Shown: piece after piece, positions 8,748-16,867 of the stretch
How positions within the stretch are numbered: the first letter of the stretch is position 1
Layout: each line of letters begins with the position of its first letter
Origin: CAYNXB01 sp964401045
Lineage (GTDB): Bacteria; Pseudomonadota; Alphaproteobacteria; Sphingomonadales; Sphingomonadaceae
Reading direction: 5' to 3'
NCBI GenBank assembly: GCA_964401045.1
Contig: CAYNXB010000005.1
Coordinates: 1-64,000, forward strand
Length of the DNA: 64,000 bases
The notes under the pieces: model-generated
The model's database searches: none
What the model saw: the letters and a program-made list of their open reading frames with translations, nothing else
Told to the model about the DNA's origin: nothing
Made by a program: the position numbers and the translations under genes

Positions 8748-9145
8748 ACGCCCGGCGGATCGCTGAATTCAGCGTAGCGCACAGTCACTTCCTCGCCCTC
8801 GGCGATGTCGCGTGCCGCGCGGAAGGCGAACGCCTCGTCGACATGGACGTTTGGCTCCTCGCCTTTGGCTGGCTCGTTGCAATACCAGCCCGGCGTCAGG
8901 TTGTGGAAGTTGACCGGGCAGCCGATCCGCGATCCGCGGCTGATCCCGAAGTCGTGGTAGAACGCGCGCTCGGCGGGGGTCAGCCCGGTCAGCTGGGCGC
9001 GCTCGACCCACACGAGGCCCACCTGGTCATTATGGAAGATGTCGGTGCCTGCCGGAATCGGGCGGATCGCGAACACGCCGATGCCGTGGGTGGCTGAGAC
9101 GCCGAGCCGCACATAGACGCCGGCGTGGGGAAGTTCGGGCACCAT
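8744..9145 (-). CDS. SET domain-containing protein (putative lysine methyltransferase), downstream of imuB
   Basis: 133 residues from the ATG at 9143-9145 (a GTG one codon earlier is possible). This is a minimal SET domain: N-terminal GVSATHGIGVFAIRPIPAGT (SET-N, SAM-binding GxG region), central NFHNLTPGWYCNEP in place of the canonical NHxCxPN, and C-terminal DIAEGEEVTVRYAE (the conserved GEE-x-x-x-Y element). Such stand-alone bacterial SET proteins are predicted protein-lysine methyltransferases; substrates are mostly unknown. It starts 24 bp after the imuB stop on the same strand with no terminator between, so it is probably expressed with imuAB. Confidence 0.82.
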   Translation of the reverse strand: MVPELPHAGVYVRLGVSATHGIGVFAIRPIPAGTDIFHNDQVGLVWVERAQLTGLTPAERAFYHDFGISRGSRIGCPVNFHNLTPGWYCNEPAKGEEPNVHVDEAFAFRAARDIAEGEEVTVRYAEFSDPPGV

Positions 9146-9169
9146 CACCCGGCTTTTACGGTGGATTGC

Positions 9170-10744
9170 TCAGGCGCACAGCCCCTGCAGGAACCAGCCG
9201 GGCATGCCGCCGCGCCCGTCGCCGAAAATGCCCAGGCGGTAGACCCAGTAACGCCGGCCCTCGCTGTCCTCGATGCGGTAGTAATCGCGCAGCCGCGTGG
9301 TTCCCCTCTCGCGCCACCATTCGGGCGCTATCCGTTCGGGGCCTTCGACGCGCACCACCTCGTGCACCCGGTCGCGCCAGCGGAACTGCCGCGGGTAACC
9401 GTCCGGGCTTGCGTAGAGAACCGCGATCTTCTCGGGCTTGTCGAGCAGTTTCAGCGGCCTGGCATGGAAAGCGAGCAGGTTTTGCGAAGGCGCTTCGGGG
9501 GCCAGCGGCGGCTGCCAGCGTTGCGCGCGTTCGGGGATATGGCTGGCGAACGGCACCGGGCGCCGCACCGCCGCTTCGCCGAGGCGTACGCTCAGCCGGT
9601 CGATACACTGGGCGAGCGTGGTGCCGCGGGTTTCGGCGGTTTGCTCGATATCGTTCTGGGCGAACGCAAGCGGTTCGGTCCACACGGCGCGCAACCGCGC
9701 CAGCTCAATCCCGAAACCGGCGTCGACGTCGTCGAGCCGGGCGGCAAATAAACGGCAGATATGCGCGGGATCGCGGGCGGCTGCGGCCATTTCGAGGCTG
9801 CGCACGACCACTTCGCCATCGACACGGCACAAGCCGAGTTCGAGCCGGCGGGCGCCCTCGCCCCGGCTTTCGAGCGTGCGCTCCATGTCCTGAGCGAGAT
9901 CGGCGATCACCCGATCGAGCAATTCGCGATGACGGATCGGCTCGAGCAGGCGGCGCTGGACCAGCGGTGTGGGCTTGTCGACCACCGGCAGCAGCGGTTC
10001 CGGCAGGCGCCCGAGCAATTGGTCGAGCCGCAGCAATGGATTGGCGGCGGCCGAGCGACTGCGGAAGCGCCGGTGCAGCGCGTCGCGGCCGATCGTGCTT
10101 AGCTGGCCGATGCGCTTAAGACCAAGGCGGCGGAGGACGAGCAATACGTTGTCGTCGAGCCTGAGAGCAGCGACCGGGAGATCAGCGAAGGCCGGCGTCA
10201 TGGCGTCAGCGAGAATGGCGCGTTCGGGACCGTGATGCGCCAGCGCCCATGCCGCCCCGCCCGTCGGAGCAATCGCCAGTCGCGTCGCCAGACCACGTCC
10301 CGTGAGCACCGCCTGCGCATCGGCCAGCAATTGCGCCTCGCCGCCGAACAGGTGTGCCGCGCCGGTCACATCGATCAGCAGACCGTCAGGCGCGTCGACC
10401 GCGCTCCATGGGCCCCAGCGCTGCGCCCACAGCGCGAGTCGCTCGAGGAACGCGGCGTCGCCCGCCGGATCGCTCGGAATGGCCTTGAGTGAAGGGCACA
10501 GCGCGCGCGCGTCGGCGAGCAGCGTGCCATGCCGCACGCCGGCATCGAGCCCCGCGCGGTTCAGCGCGTCGATCCGCGGCCCGTGCGCGGTTTCGCTGAT
10601 CAGCGCGGTTGGATGGGCGTCGGCGCCCTTGCCTTCCGGGCAGCGCTCAGCGTGCCGCCAGCGATCGATCGCCAGCCGCGGCAGCCAGATCGCCATGATC
10701 CGGCGTTCCGGCCTTTGGGCGAGCGGCGAGCCGGGTTCCGTCAT
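9170..10744 (-). CDS. imuB: ImuB, catalytically inactive Y-family polymerase-like mutasome hub
   Basis: 524 residues. N-terminal RRIMAIWLPRLAIDRW replaces the acidic DxD-type active site of Y-family polymerases, which is the ImuB hallmark: it bridges DnaE2 to the sliding clamp rather than polymerising. A helix-hairpin-helix-like thumb region (LLVLRRLGLKRIGQLSTI) and the C-terminal domain ending in GMPGWFLQGLCA are typical of the family. The start is set at the ATG of 10742-10744 (MTEPGSPLAQ), because homologs carry RR-x-x before the ALWLPR strand; an internal ATG at 10696 is the alternative. It overlaps imuA by 98 bp in another frame, indicating tight coupling. Confidence 0.92.
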   Translation of the reverse strand: MTEPGSPLAQRPERRIMAIWLPRLAIDRWRHAERCPEGKGADAHPTALISETAHGPRIDALNRAGLDAGVRHGTLLADARALCPSLKAIPSDPAGDAAFLERLALWAQRWGPWSAVDAPDGLLIDVTGAAHLFGGEAQLLADAQAVLTGRGLATRLAIAPTGGAAWALAHHGPERAILADAMTPAFADLPVAALRLDDNVLLVLRRLGLKRIGQLSTIGRDALHRRFRSRSAAANPLLRLDQLLGRLPEPLLPVVDKPTPLVQRRLLEPIRHRELLDRVIADLAQDMERTLESRGEGARRLELGLCRVDGEVVVRSLEMAAAARDPAHICRLFAARLDDVDAGFGIELARLRAVWTEPLAFAQNDIEQTAETRGTTLAQCIDRLSVRLGEAAVRRPVPFASHIPERAQRWQPPLAPEAPSQNLLAFHARPLKLLDKPEKIAVLYASPDGYPRQFRWRDRVHEVVRVEGPERIAPEWWRERGTTRLRDYYRIEDSEGRRYWVYRLGIFGDGRGGMPGWFLQGLCA

Positions 10745-11357
10745 CGTGCAAAATCCATGTTCCGGGAGGATGGGCGCGGGCGCGGAATAGCTCGGCGCGC
10801 CACGCAGGCGTGCCCGGCGCATCGCCGTTCCAGCGCGGCCGCGGTGAGCTGGCCCCGCGCACATCCCATCGCATCCGCGCCGAGGAGAGATCGCGCCTCG
10901 CATCGATCCGCACCAGGTAAAGCGGCACGCCATGCTTTTCCGCTGCGAGGCTCAGCCGGCGAGAGGCGGTAAAGTCGAGCGCCCGGGGATTGCCGCTGAT
11001 CTCGCCGATCACGCATCCCAGATCCCGGCAGCGAAGCCCCTCTTCGAGCGCGAACAGCGCGTCCTCGCAAGTCTGGGCCACTACGTGGATCAGCCGCGGC
11101 CGCAGCGCCTCGGGCAATCCGGCGCGAAAGGGCCGTCCGGTGAGCCGCAACGACGTGCCATCCTGCACCCACAACACGTCTTTCGGTTCGCCGCCTTCGG
11201 CCCGCAGACCATCGAGCGCCAGCGCGAGCGCCGCCCCCGCGCCGCCGCCCTCACAGCCCGAAGCGAAGATCTCATTGTGGCGCGCGCCGCCCAACCCCGG
11301 GCGCCAGCGCGCCGCGGAAAGGCCGGCCTCTCCAACAGAAAGCACGGGCAACCTCAT
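10647..11357 (-). CDS. imuA: ImuA, RecA-like SOS mutagenesis protein
   Basis: 236 residues, of the short RecA-like ImuA/SulA-type family that pairs with ImuB and DnaE2 in SOS mutagenesis. Recognisable features are the N-terminal GGARHNEIFA, the central DVLWVQDG and the RecA-like segment ALDFTASRRLSLAAEKHGVP. The start ATG at 11355-11357 has AGGAG about 12 nt upstream, and a LexA box begins 19 bp upstream. Its last 98 bp overlap the start of imuB. Confidence 0.9.
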   Translation of the reverse strand: MRLPVLSVGEAGLSAARWRPGLGGARHNEIFASGCEGGGAGAALALALDGLRAEGGEPKDVLWVQDGTSLRLTGRPFRAGLPEALRPRLIHVVAQTCEDALFALEEGLRCRDLGCVIGEISGNPRALDFTASRRLSLAAEKHGVPLYLVRIDARRDLSSARMRWDVRGASSPRPRWNGDAPGTPAWRAELFRARAHPPGTWILHDDGTRLAARPKAGTPDHGDLAAAAGDRSLAAR

Positions 11358-11375
11358 GCCGAATCGACTCCTAAT

Positions 11376-11390
11376 GTTCGCCTTATGTTC
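11376..11390 (-). promoter_or_regulatory. LexA (SOS) box upstream of imuA-imuB-SET
   Basis: GTTCGCCTTATGTTC is an exact GTTC-N7-GTTC alphaproteobacterial LexA box, located 19 bp before the imuA start and sharing the ...TTATGTTC half with the box at 8171. Confidence 0.88.
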
Positions 11391-11470
11391 CTATTCCCTC
11401 CCTTTGGCAATCCGCTGGAACCAATGGACCGCTGCTGCCGTTCGAACAGCCGAAACCGAAGGAAAAACAA

Positions 11471-11950
11471 ATGACTCCCACCACCGACACCGAAGAACTC
11501 AAACACAAATTCTGGAGCAGCCTCGCGGCAAGCCCAATGGTGTTCCTGCAGCTCGATAGCGATCCGGCCACCGCGGTGCCGATGACAGCCCAACTCGACA
11601 AGGACGCCAACAGCGCGGTGTGGTTCTTCACCCGCAAGAACCATCCTCTCGCGGCATTGGGACCGGCGACCGCCACCTTTGCCGGCAAGAGCCACGATAT
11701 CTTCGCCCGCATCTCCGGCAGGCTCGCGGAGGAAACCGGCCGCGAGCGCCTCGAAAAACAGTGGAGCAGCGTGATCGAAGCGTGGTTTCCCGGCGGCAAG
11801 GACGATCCCGAGCTGCTGATGCTGCGGCTCGATCTCGGTCAGGCGGAAATCTGGAACAGCGACCTCGGCTTCGTCGACAACATCAAGATGCTGCTCGGCT
11901 TCGACAGCCGGGAAGATGCCAAGGAAGCGCACGCCGAAACCGCGCTCTGA
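11471..11950 (+). CDS. Pyridoxamine 5'-phosphate oxidase-fold protein (general stress protein 26 type)
   Basis: 159 residues of the split-barrel flavin-binding fold. N-terminal ELKHKFWSSLAASPMVFLQL and AVWFFTRKNHPLAA match the general-stress/PNPOx-like branch rather than true PdxH. The C-terminus has the usual tail WNSDLGFVDNIKMLLG. It probably binds FMN or a related cofactor; substrate unknown. It is divergent from imuA with 113 bp between and is followed by a strong hairpin terminator. Confidence 0.85.
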   Translation: MTPTTDTEELKHKFWSSLAASPMVFLQLDSDPATAVPMTAQLDKDANSAVWFFTRKNHPLAALGPATATFAGKSHDIFARISGRLAEETGRERLEKQWSSVIEAWFPGGKDDPELLMLRLDLGQAEIWNSDLGFVDNIKMLLGFDSREDAKEAHAETAL

Positions 11951-11980
11951 ATTTACGAGAAGCGCTCCTCACGCGCGCAG

Positions 11981-12011
11981 GAGCCGCCTCCTCTCGGAAG
12001 CGGCTCGTTTT
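11981..12011 (+). terminator. Rho-independent terminator after the PNPOx-fold gene
   Basis: GAGCCGC (11981-11987) pairs with GCGGCTC (12000-12006). Inside it TCC pairs with GGA around a TCTC loop, and the stem is followed by GTTTT. It sits between two convergent genes. Confidence 0.75.
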
Positions 12012-12024
12012 CTCGCGCGTCGGA

Positions 12025-13602
12025 TCAGCGGTTCTCCGGCGGGTGGATCGGAACCATCGTCTCTTCACCGCCGATGTCATCCACCACTTCCACGATCCCG
12101 CGGCCGAGGTGGCTCTGCCTGCGGCTGTAGATGAAGTACACCAACAGCCCGATCACGCTCCAGCCGGGCAGGAACAGCATCGCCGCGCTCGGCAGGTTAA
12201 GGAACAGAAACACGCAGCCGAGGATCGTCAGCGGCGCGATGATCCACACTACCGGCACCTTGAAGCTGCGCGTCCGGCCCGGGTCAGTCTTGCGCAACAT
12301 CAGCACCGCGACGGCGACCATCAGGAAGGCGTAAAGCGTACCGGCGTTAGATATGTCGGCAAGGCTGCCGACGGGGAAAAACGCCGCGGCGATGGCCACG
12401 CCGATGCCGGTGATCATGGTCACCACGTGCGGAGTGCGGAACCTTGCGTGCACCTTGCTCAGCACACCCGGCAGCAGGCCGTCGCGGCTCATCACGAAGA
12501 AGATGCGGGTCTGGCCGAACATCAGCACCAGGATGACCGACGGCAGCGCCAGGAAGGCCGCCACGCCGATCAGATTGCCGGCCCAGGAGAACCCGAGCAC
12601 GCGCAGGACATGGGCCAGCGGCTCCTTCGAGCAGACCAGGGCGTCGGCGTATTGCGCCATCGCACATTGCCGGGCCAGCTCGGGCGAGCCGGTCACCAGC
12701 GGACCGTCCGGCCCCATGATGGGGTTGCCGCCGATCGTGCCGATCGCGCCCGCGGCGACGAGAATGTAGAACACGGTGCAGAACAACAGCGAACCGACCA
12801 GGCCGATCGGCACGTTTCGCTGCGGGTTCTTGGTCTCCTCCGCTGCGGTCGAGACCGCGTCGAAACCGACATAGGCGAAGAACATCGTCGCCGCCGCGCC
12901 CACCGCGCCGACGCCAGTGCCGAAGCCGCCGAAAACGCCCGCGGGAAGGAACGGATTGAACCTGTCGGGATCGAATTCCGGACTCGTGAGAGTTATCGCC
13001 ACGAACCCGGTCAGCGCCACCACCTTGATAAGCACGAGAACGGCGTTGACCTTGGCGCTCTCGCTCGTGCCAATGACCAGAAGCCAGGTGACCAGCAGGG
13101 CAATGAGCGCCGCCGGCAGATTGATGAAGCCGCCCTCCACTCCGCCCAAAGACAGGGGGCCGGCGCTGAGCCAGGTGGGCAAATGGACGCCGAAAAATTC
13201 GTTCAGGAAGGTTCCTGTGAAATACCCGGACCACCCGACCGACACGGCCGAGGCGGCGATCGCGTATTCCATGATCAGCGCCCAGCCAACGGTCCAGGCG
13301 AAGAATTCGCCCACCGTGGCGTATGTGTAGGTGTAGGCGCTGCCCGCGACCGGAATCATCGAGGCGATTTCGGCATAACACAGCGCCGCGACGATGCAGA
13401 CCGCGCCGGCGATGGCGAAGGCGAGCATCAGCCCTGGCCCGGCCTTCTGCGCCCCGACTGCGGTCAGCACGAAGATGCCGGTGCCGATCACGCAGCCGAT
13501 GCCGAACAGCGTCAGCTGGAACCAGCCCAGCGTGCGCTTGAGTGATTTCTTCTCCGCCGTCGCCAAAATGGCGTCGAGCGGCTTGATGCGATCGAAGATC
13601 AT
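12025..13602 (-). CDS. Amino acid permease, APC superfamily (CAT/YfnA type)
   Basis: 525 residues with about 12 predicted membrane spans, an inner-membrane amino-acid transporter. The N-terminal cytoplasmic helix KSLKRTLGWFQLTLFGIG leads into the unwound TM1 motif GIGCVIGTGIFVLTAVGA typical of the cationic amino acid transporter branch. FAYVGFDAVSTAAEETKNPQ in TM6 is the second diagnostic motif. The start is the ATG at 13600-13602 (MIFDRIKPLDAI); translation upstream is out of family. Substrate cannot be told from sequence. It is divergent from panB. Confidence 0.92.
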   Translation of the reverse strand: MIFDRIKPLDAILATAEKKSLKRTLGWFQLTLFGIGCVIGTGIFVLTAVGAQKAGPGLMLAFAIAGAVCIVAALCYAEIASMIPVAGSAYTYTYATVGEFFAWTVGWALIMEYAIAASAVSVGWSGYFTGTFLNEFFGVHLPTWLSAGPLSLGGVEGGFINLPAALIALLVTWLLVIGTSESAKVNAVLVLIKVVALTGFVAITLTSPEFDPDRFNPFLPAGVFGGFGTGVGAVGAAATMFFAYVGFDAVSTAAEETKNPQRNVPIGLVGSLLFCTVFYILVAAGAIGTIGGNPIMGPDGPLVTGSPELARQCAMAQYADALVCSKEPLAHVLRVLGFSWAGNLIGVAAFLALPSVILVLMFGQTRIFFVMSRDGLLPGVLSKVHARFRTPHVVTMITGIGVAIAAAFFPVGSLADISNAGTLYAFLMVAVAVLMLRKTDPGRTRSFKVPVVWIIAPLTILGCVFLFLNLPSAAMLFLPGWSVIGLLVYFIYSRRQSHLGRGIVEVVDDIGGEETMVPIHPPENR

Positions 13603-13749
13603 GTACGGAGTCCCCCATGGCAGGGGAGATACGCGACCCGCGCTGCCCTCCCCGATGGTCATGGACGGCGAGGCTAGCGTGCTCCCGGGGCTTGGCAAGG
13701 CGTAATCTGCGGGGTTTCCCCGGTTGGAAGCGGGGTCTAAAGCGCGCCC

Positions 13750-14619
13750 ATGTCCACCACCTTCCAGCTCGATACGTCCACCAGCCGCGCCAATCCCACG
13801 CCGCAGCCGATGCGCCGGCTCACCGTGCCCGCCATCCGCAGGCGCAAGGAGGGGGGCGTCACCGCGGAACCGATCGTGGTGCTCACCGCCTATACCGCGC
13901 GCCAGGCGCAGTTGCTCGATGCGCACTGCGACATCCTGCTGGTGGGAGATTCGCTGGGCCAGGTGATCTACGGGTTGCCTTCAACGATCCCCGTCACGAT
14001 GGAGATGATGGCCGCCCACGGCGCCGCAGTGGTGCGGGGATCGTATCACTCGCTGGTCGCGATCGACATGCCGTTCGGCAGCTACGAGGCTTCGCCTGAG
14101 GACGCCTTCGACAGCGCCGCGCAGCTGCTCAAGGAAACCGGCGCCGCTGCGGTCAAGCTCGAAGGCGGTGCGGCGATGGCGGACGCGGTGCGCTTTCTCG
14201 TCGAACGCGGCATCCCGGTGATCGGCCACGTCGGCCTCACGCCGCAAGCAGTCAACGTCCTCGGTGGCTACGGCGCACGCGGGCGTGAAGAGGCCGAGGC
14301 GAAGAAGATCGTGGGCGATGCGAAAGCGCTCGATGAGGCCGGCGCGTTCGCCATCGTTGTCGAGGGCGTGGTCGAGCCGATCGCCGCCGAGGTAACGCGG
14401 GCGGTCAAGTGCCCGACAATCGGCATCGGCGCCTCCGCGCAATGCGACGGCCAGGTGCTGGTGACCGATGACATGCTCGGCATGTTCGAGCGGGTGCCGC
14501 GGTTCGTGAAGCGCTACGGGGCCATCGCCGAGACGATCTCGGACGCTGCCGCGCGCTATGCCGAGGAAGTGCGCTCGCGCGCCTTCCCGGGACCGGAGCA
14601 GACCTACGAGGCCAAGTAG
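13750..14619 (+). CDS. panB: 3-methyl-2-oxobutanoate hydroxymethyltransferase (ketopantoate synthase)
   Basis: 289 residues, TIM-barrel enzyme that adds a hydroxymethyl group from 5,10-methylene-THF to 2-oxoisovalerate in pantothenate/CoA synthesis. Family motifs are DILLVGDSLGQVIYG (Mg site), VKLEGG, IPVIGHVGLTPQAVN and PTIGIGASAQCDGQVLV. The C-terminus ends ...SRAFPGPEQTYEAK, also typical. The N-terminus is ~20 residues longer than in E. coli, as often in sphingomonads. No other pan gene is adjacent. Confidence 0.96.
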   Translation: MSTTFQLDTSTSRANPTPQPMRRLTVPAIRRRKEGGVTAEPIVVLTAYTARQAQLLDAHCDILLVGDSLGQVIYGLPSTIPVTMEMMAAHGAAVVRGSYHSLVAIDMPFGSYEASPEDAFDSAAQLLKETGAAAVKLEGGAAMADAVRFLVERGIPVIGHVGLTPQAVNVLGGYGARGREEAEAKKIVGDAKALDEAGAFAIVVEGVVEPIAAEVTRAVKCPTIGIGASAQCDGQVLVTDDMLGMFERVPRFVKRYGAIAETISDAAARYAEEVRSRAFPGPEQTYEAK

Positions 14620-14760
14620 GCCCGCGCAAAACGCGCTTTCCTACTGATTGCGGTCATGCCAACGGCGAACAATGATCGATTGTCCCCGTCACCGCCGCGT
14701 GCGCAACTTCGTTAAGCGTATGGGCTTCGGAGATGAACGCATCGGGTACGGATACTTTGT

Positions 14761-14787
14761 CCTGAACCGTGTCACACCTGTCACTTT
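14761..14787 (+). promoter_or_regulatory. Shared element with TGTCAC-N3-TGTCAC direct repeat, upstream of the DUF475 gene
   Basis: The 27 bases end with GTCACTTT and contain two TGTCAC hexamers at 9-bp spacing (14770-14775 and 14779-14784). The same 27 bases occur on the minus strand at 57174-57200 with one mismatch, again just upstream of a membrane-protein gene. The element ends 33 bp before the start codon here. The preceding part of the 201-bp gap shows nothing I can name. Confidence 0.55.
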
Positions 14788-14820
14788 GGTGTATTCGAGC
14801 CGCCCCGGAGACCGCGTCGC

Positions 14821-15876
14821 ATGCTAGCCCATTTCCGCGGATCGATCCTGTTCGCCATCGCCTGCCTCGGCCTCGGCGCGTGGTACGGGTGGTCGAACAC
14901 CCATCTGCTTGCCGGCATGATGAGCGTGCTGTGGATCGTGGTCGTGCTGTCGGTGCTCGAAGTCTCGCTCAGTTTCGACAACGCGGTGGTCAACGCCACC
15001 GTGCTGAAGGACATGGACGAGATCTGGCAGCGCCGTTTCCTGACCTGGGGCATGGTGATCGCGGTCTACGGGATGTACGTCCTGTTCCCGCTGGCGATCG
15101 TCGCGATCGCCGCCGGGATCGGCCCGCTCGAGGCGATCCATCTCTCGCTCGAAGACCCCGTCGCTTACGAGAAGATCGTATCATCCGCCCACACTGCCAT
15201 CGCAGGGTTCGGCGGGGCATTTCTCGGCATGGTGGGCCTCAAGTTCTTTTTCGATGAGGAGAAGGACGTGCACTGGGTCGCATCGGTCGAGCGGCTGCTG
15301 GCGCGCGCCTCTGCTCTGCCCGCGGTCGAGATCGCGATTCTGTTGCTGGCGGTGTGGGGCATCTCGCTCACACTGCCCTCCCCCGCCGACCATGCATTCG
15401 TCGTCGCCGGGGTGCTCGGCATCGTCTGCTTCATCGCGGTCGACGCGCTGGGCGAGGTGATGAAGCAGCGCGAGGAGAAGCTGAAGATCAGCGGCGCGGC
15501 CGTCCACGCCGGGCTCGGCGGGTTCCTCTATCTCAACGTGCTCGATGCCTCATTCAGCTTTGACGCGGTGATCGGGGCGTTCGCGCTGTCCAACAACATG
15601 ATCGTGATTGCGCTCGGCCTGTCGATCGGGGCGATGTTCGTCCGCTCTATGACGGTGATGCTGGTCCGCAAGGGCACGCTGTCGCTCTATCGCTACCTCG
15701 AACACGGCGCGTTCTGGGCGATCCTCGCACTGGCGACGATCATGCTCGCCTCGGCGCGCTACGAGATTCCCGAATCCGTCACCGGCCTGATCGGGGCGGT
15801 GCTTATCGGCTTCTCACTGTGGTGGTCTGTGCGCCACAATCGTCGTGAAGCGGCGGCTGCGGCGGAGGCTGGCTAG
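14821..15876 (+). CDS. DUF475 (TerC-like) integral membrane protein
   Basis: 351 residues, about nine predicted membrane spans. It carries two copies of the TerC/DUF475 signature: VLEVSLSFDNAVVNATVL (about residues 45-62) and LDASFSFDAVIGAFALSNN (241-259), with the acidic Asp in each in-membrane FDN/FDA motif. Members are proposed metal-ion (Mn or other) exporters or partners in membrane metal homeostasis; TerC itself was named for tellurite resistance. It stands alone, preceded by the 27-bp repeat element, and its last 74 bp overlap the 3' end of the opposing SBF gene. Confidence 0.88.
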   Translation: MLAHFRGSILFAIACLGLGAWYGWSNTHLLAGMMSVLWIVVVLSVLEVSLSFDNAVVNATVLKDMDEIWQRRFLTWGMVIAVYGMYVLFPLAIVAIAAGIGPLEAIHLSLEDPVAYEKIVSSAHTAIAGFGGAFLGMVGLKFFFDEEKDVHWVASVERLLARASALPAVEIAILLLAVWGISLTLPSPADHAFVVAGVLGIVCFIAVDALGEVMKQREEKLKISGAAVHAGLGGFLYLNVLDASFSFDAVIGAFALSNNMIVIALGLSIGAMFVRSMTVMLVRKGTLSLYRYLEHGAFWAILALATIMLASARYEIPESVTGLIGAVLIGFSLWWSVRHNRREAAAAAEAG

Positions 15877-16828
15877 CCAGTCGTTTCGCCAGCGGTGCGG
15901 AGAGCACCAGCTGCAGCAGGTGATAGATCAGGATCGGCAGCAACACGAGCCCGGCGTCCGCCGGCGGGAACAGGATCGAAGCGAGCGGCGCGCCCATCGT
16001 GATGCTTTTCTGCCCGCCCGAGAACAGCATCGCGATCGCATCGGGTCGAGCCAGACGCAACCGGCGCGCGAGCAGCCAGGCGCCCCCGAAGCCGAAGCCG
16101 AGGAAAGCCAGTATCCCGCCGAGCAGCAAGGCCCAGTCGCCGGGGCCGATCAGGCTCCAGATGCCCTGCTCGACCGCTGCCGAGAACGCCACGTACACCG
16201 CGATGGCGATGGAAATCCGGTCCATCCACGTGGCAAGCGTGCGATGATCGCGCATGAGGTGCCCGAAGCGATTCTGCAGCACCTGGCCGAGCGCGAACGG
16301 CAGCAGCAGTATGATCGCGATCTTGATCAGCCCATCGTAACCGAGCGAGACCGCTTCGCCGCCGCCGAGCAGCGCAAACAACGGCGTGGTGATGAATACC
16401 CCCACGACGTTCAGCAGCGCCGCCGCGACCACCGAAACCGCGACATTGCCGCCGGCAATCGAGCTGTAGGCAGTCGCCGACTGAATGGTGGACGGCAACG
16501 TACCGAGATAGAGGAAGCCAATCGCCACCATCGGCTGCAACGTGCCGTCGGTCAGCTTCCACAGCCCGAACCCGGCAAGCGTCATCGCGCCAAAGCTCCA
16601 CAGGGCGAGCGGCAGCAGCAGGCGCCAATGGCCGATCCCGTGGAGCACTTGAGCGCGCGGCAGGCGCAGCCCGTTGAGGAGGAACAGCACGAAGACCGCC
16701 GCATTCGACACCTGCTGCGCGGCGTCGTGCGCCGCGCCGTGCACCGGCGCCACCGAAGCGAGCGCGATTGCGAGCAGCAGCAGTCGAACCAGCGGGTCGA
16801 ACGACGAACGCATGAAAGCTAGTGGCAT
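15803..16828 (-). CDS. Bile acid:sodium symporter (SBF-like) family transporter
   Basis: 341 residues with about ten predicted spans, of the SBF-like/SLC10A7 type. Characteristic segments are FLYLGTLPSTIQSATAYSSI and MLFSGGQKSITMGAPLASIL, the two crossover motifs of this fold. It is an inner-membrane transporter of unknown solute; bile-acid transport should not be assumed. The C-terminal coding end runs 74 bp antisense into the DUF475 gene, with no room for separate terminators. Confidence 0.88.
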   Translation of the reverse strand: MPLAFMRSSFDPLVRLLLLAIALASVAPVHGAAHDAAQQVSNAAVFVLFLLNGLRLPRAQVLHGIGHWRLLLPLALWSFGAMTLAGFGLWKLTDGTLQPMVAIGFLYLGTLPSTIQSATAYSSIAGGNVAVSVVAAALLNVVGVFITTPLFALLGGGEAVSLGYDGLIKIAIILLLPFALGQVLQNRFGHLMRDHRTLATWMDRISIAIAVYVAFSAAVEQGIWSLIGPGDWALLLGGILAFLGFGFGGAWLLARRLRLARPDAIAMLFSGGQKSITMGAPLASILFPPADAGLVLLPILIYHLLQLVLSAPLAKRLASQPPPQPPLHDDCGAQTTTVRSR

Positions 16829-16867
16829 CGCCGCCTGCTGCCCTTCGAGTGCGCGAATGTCGAGAGG

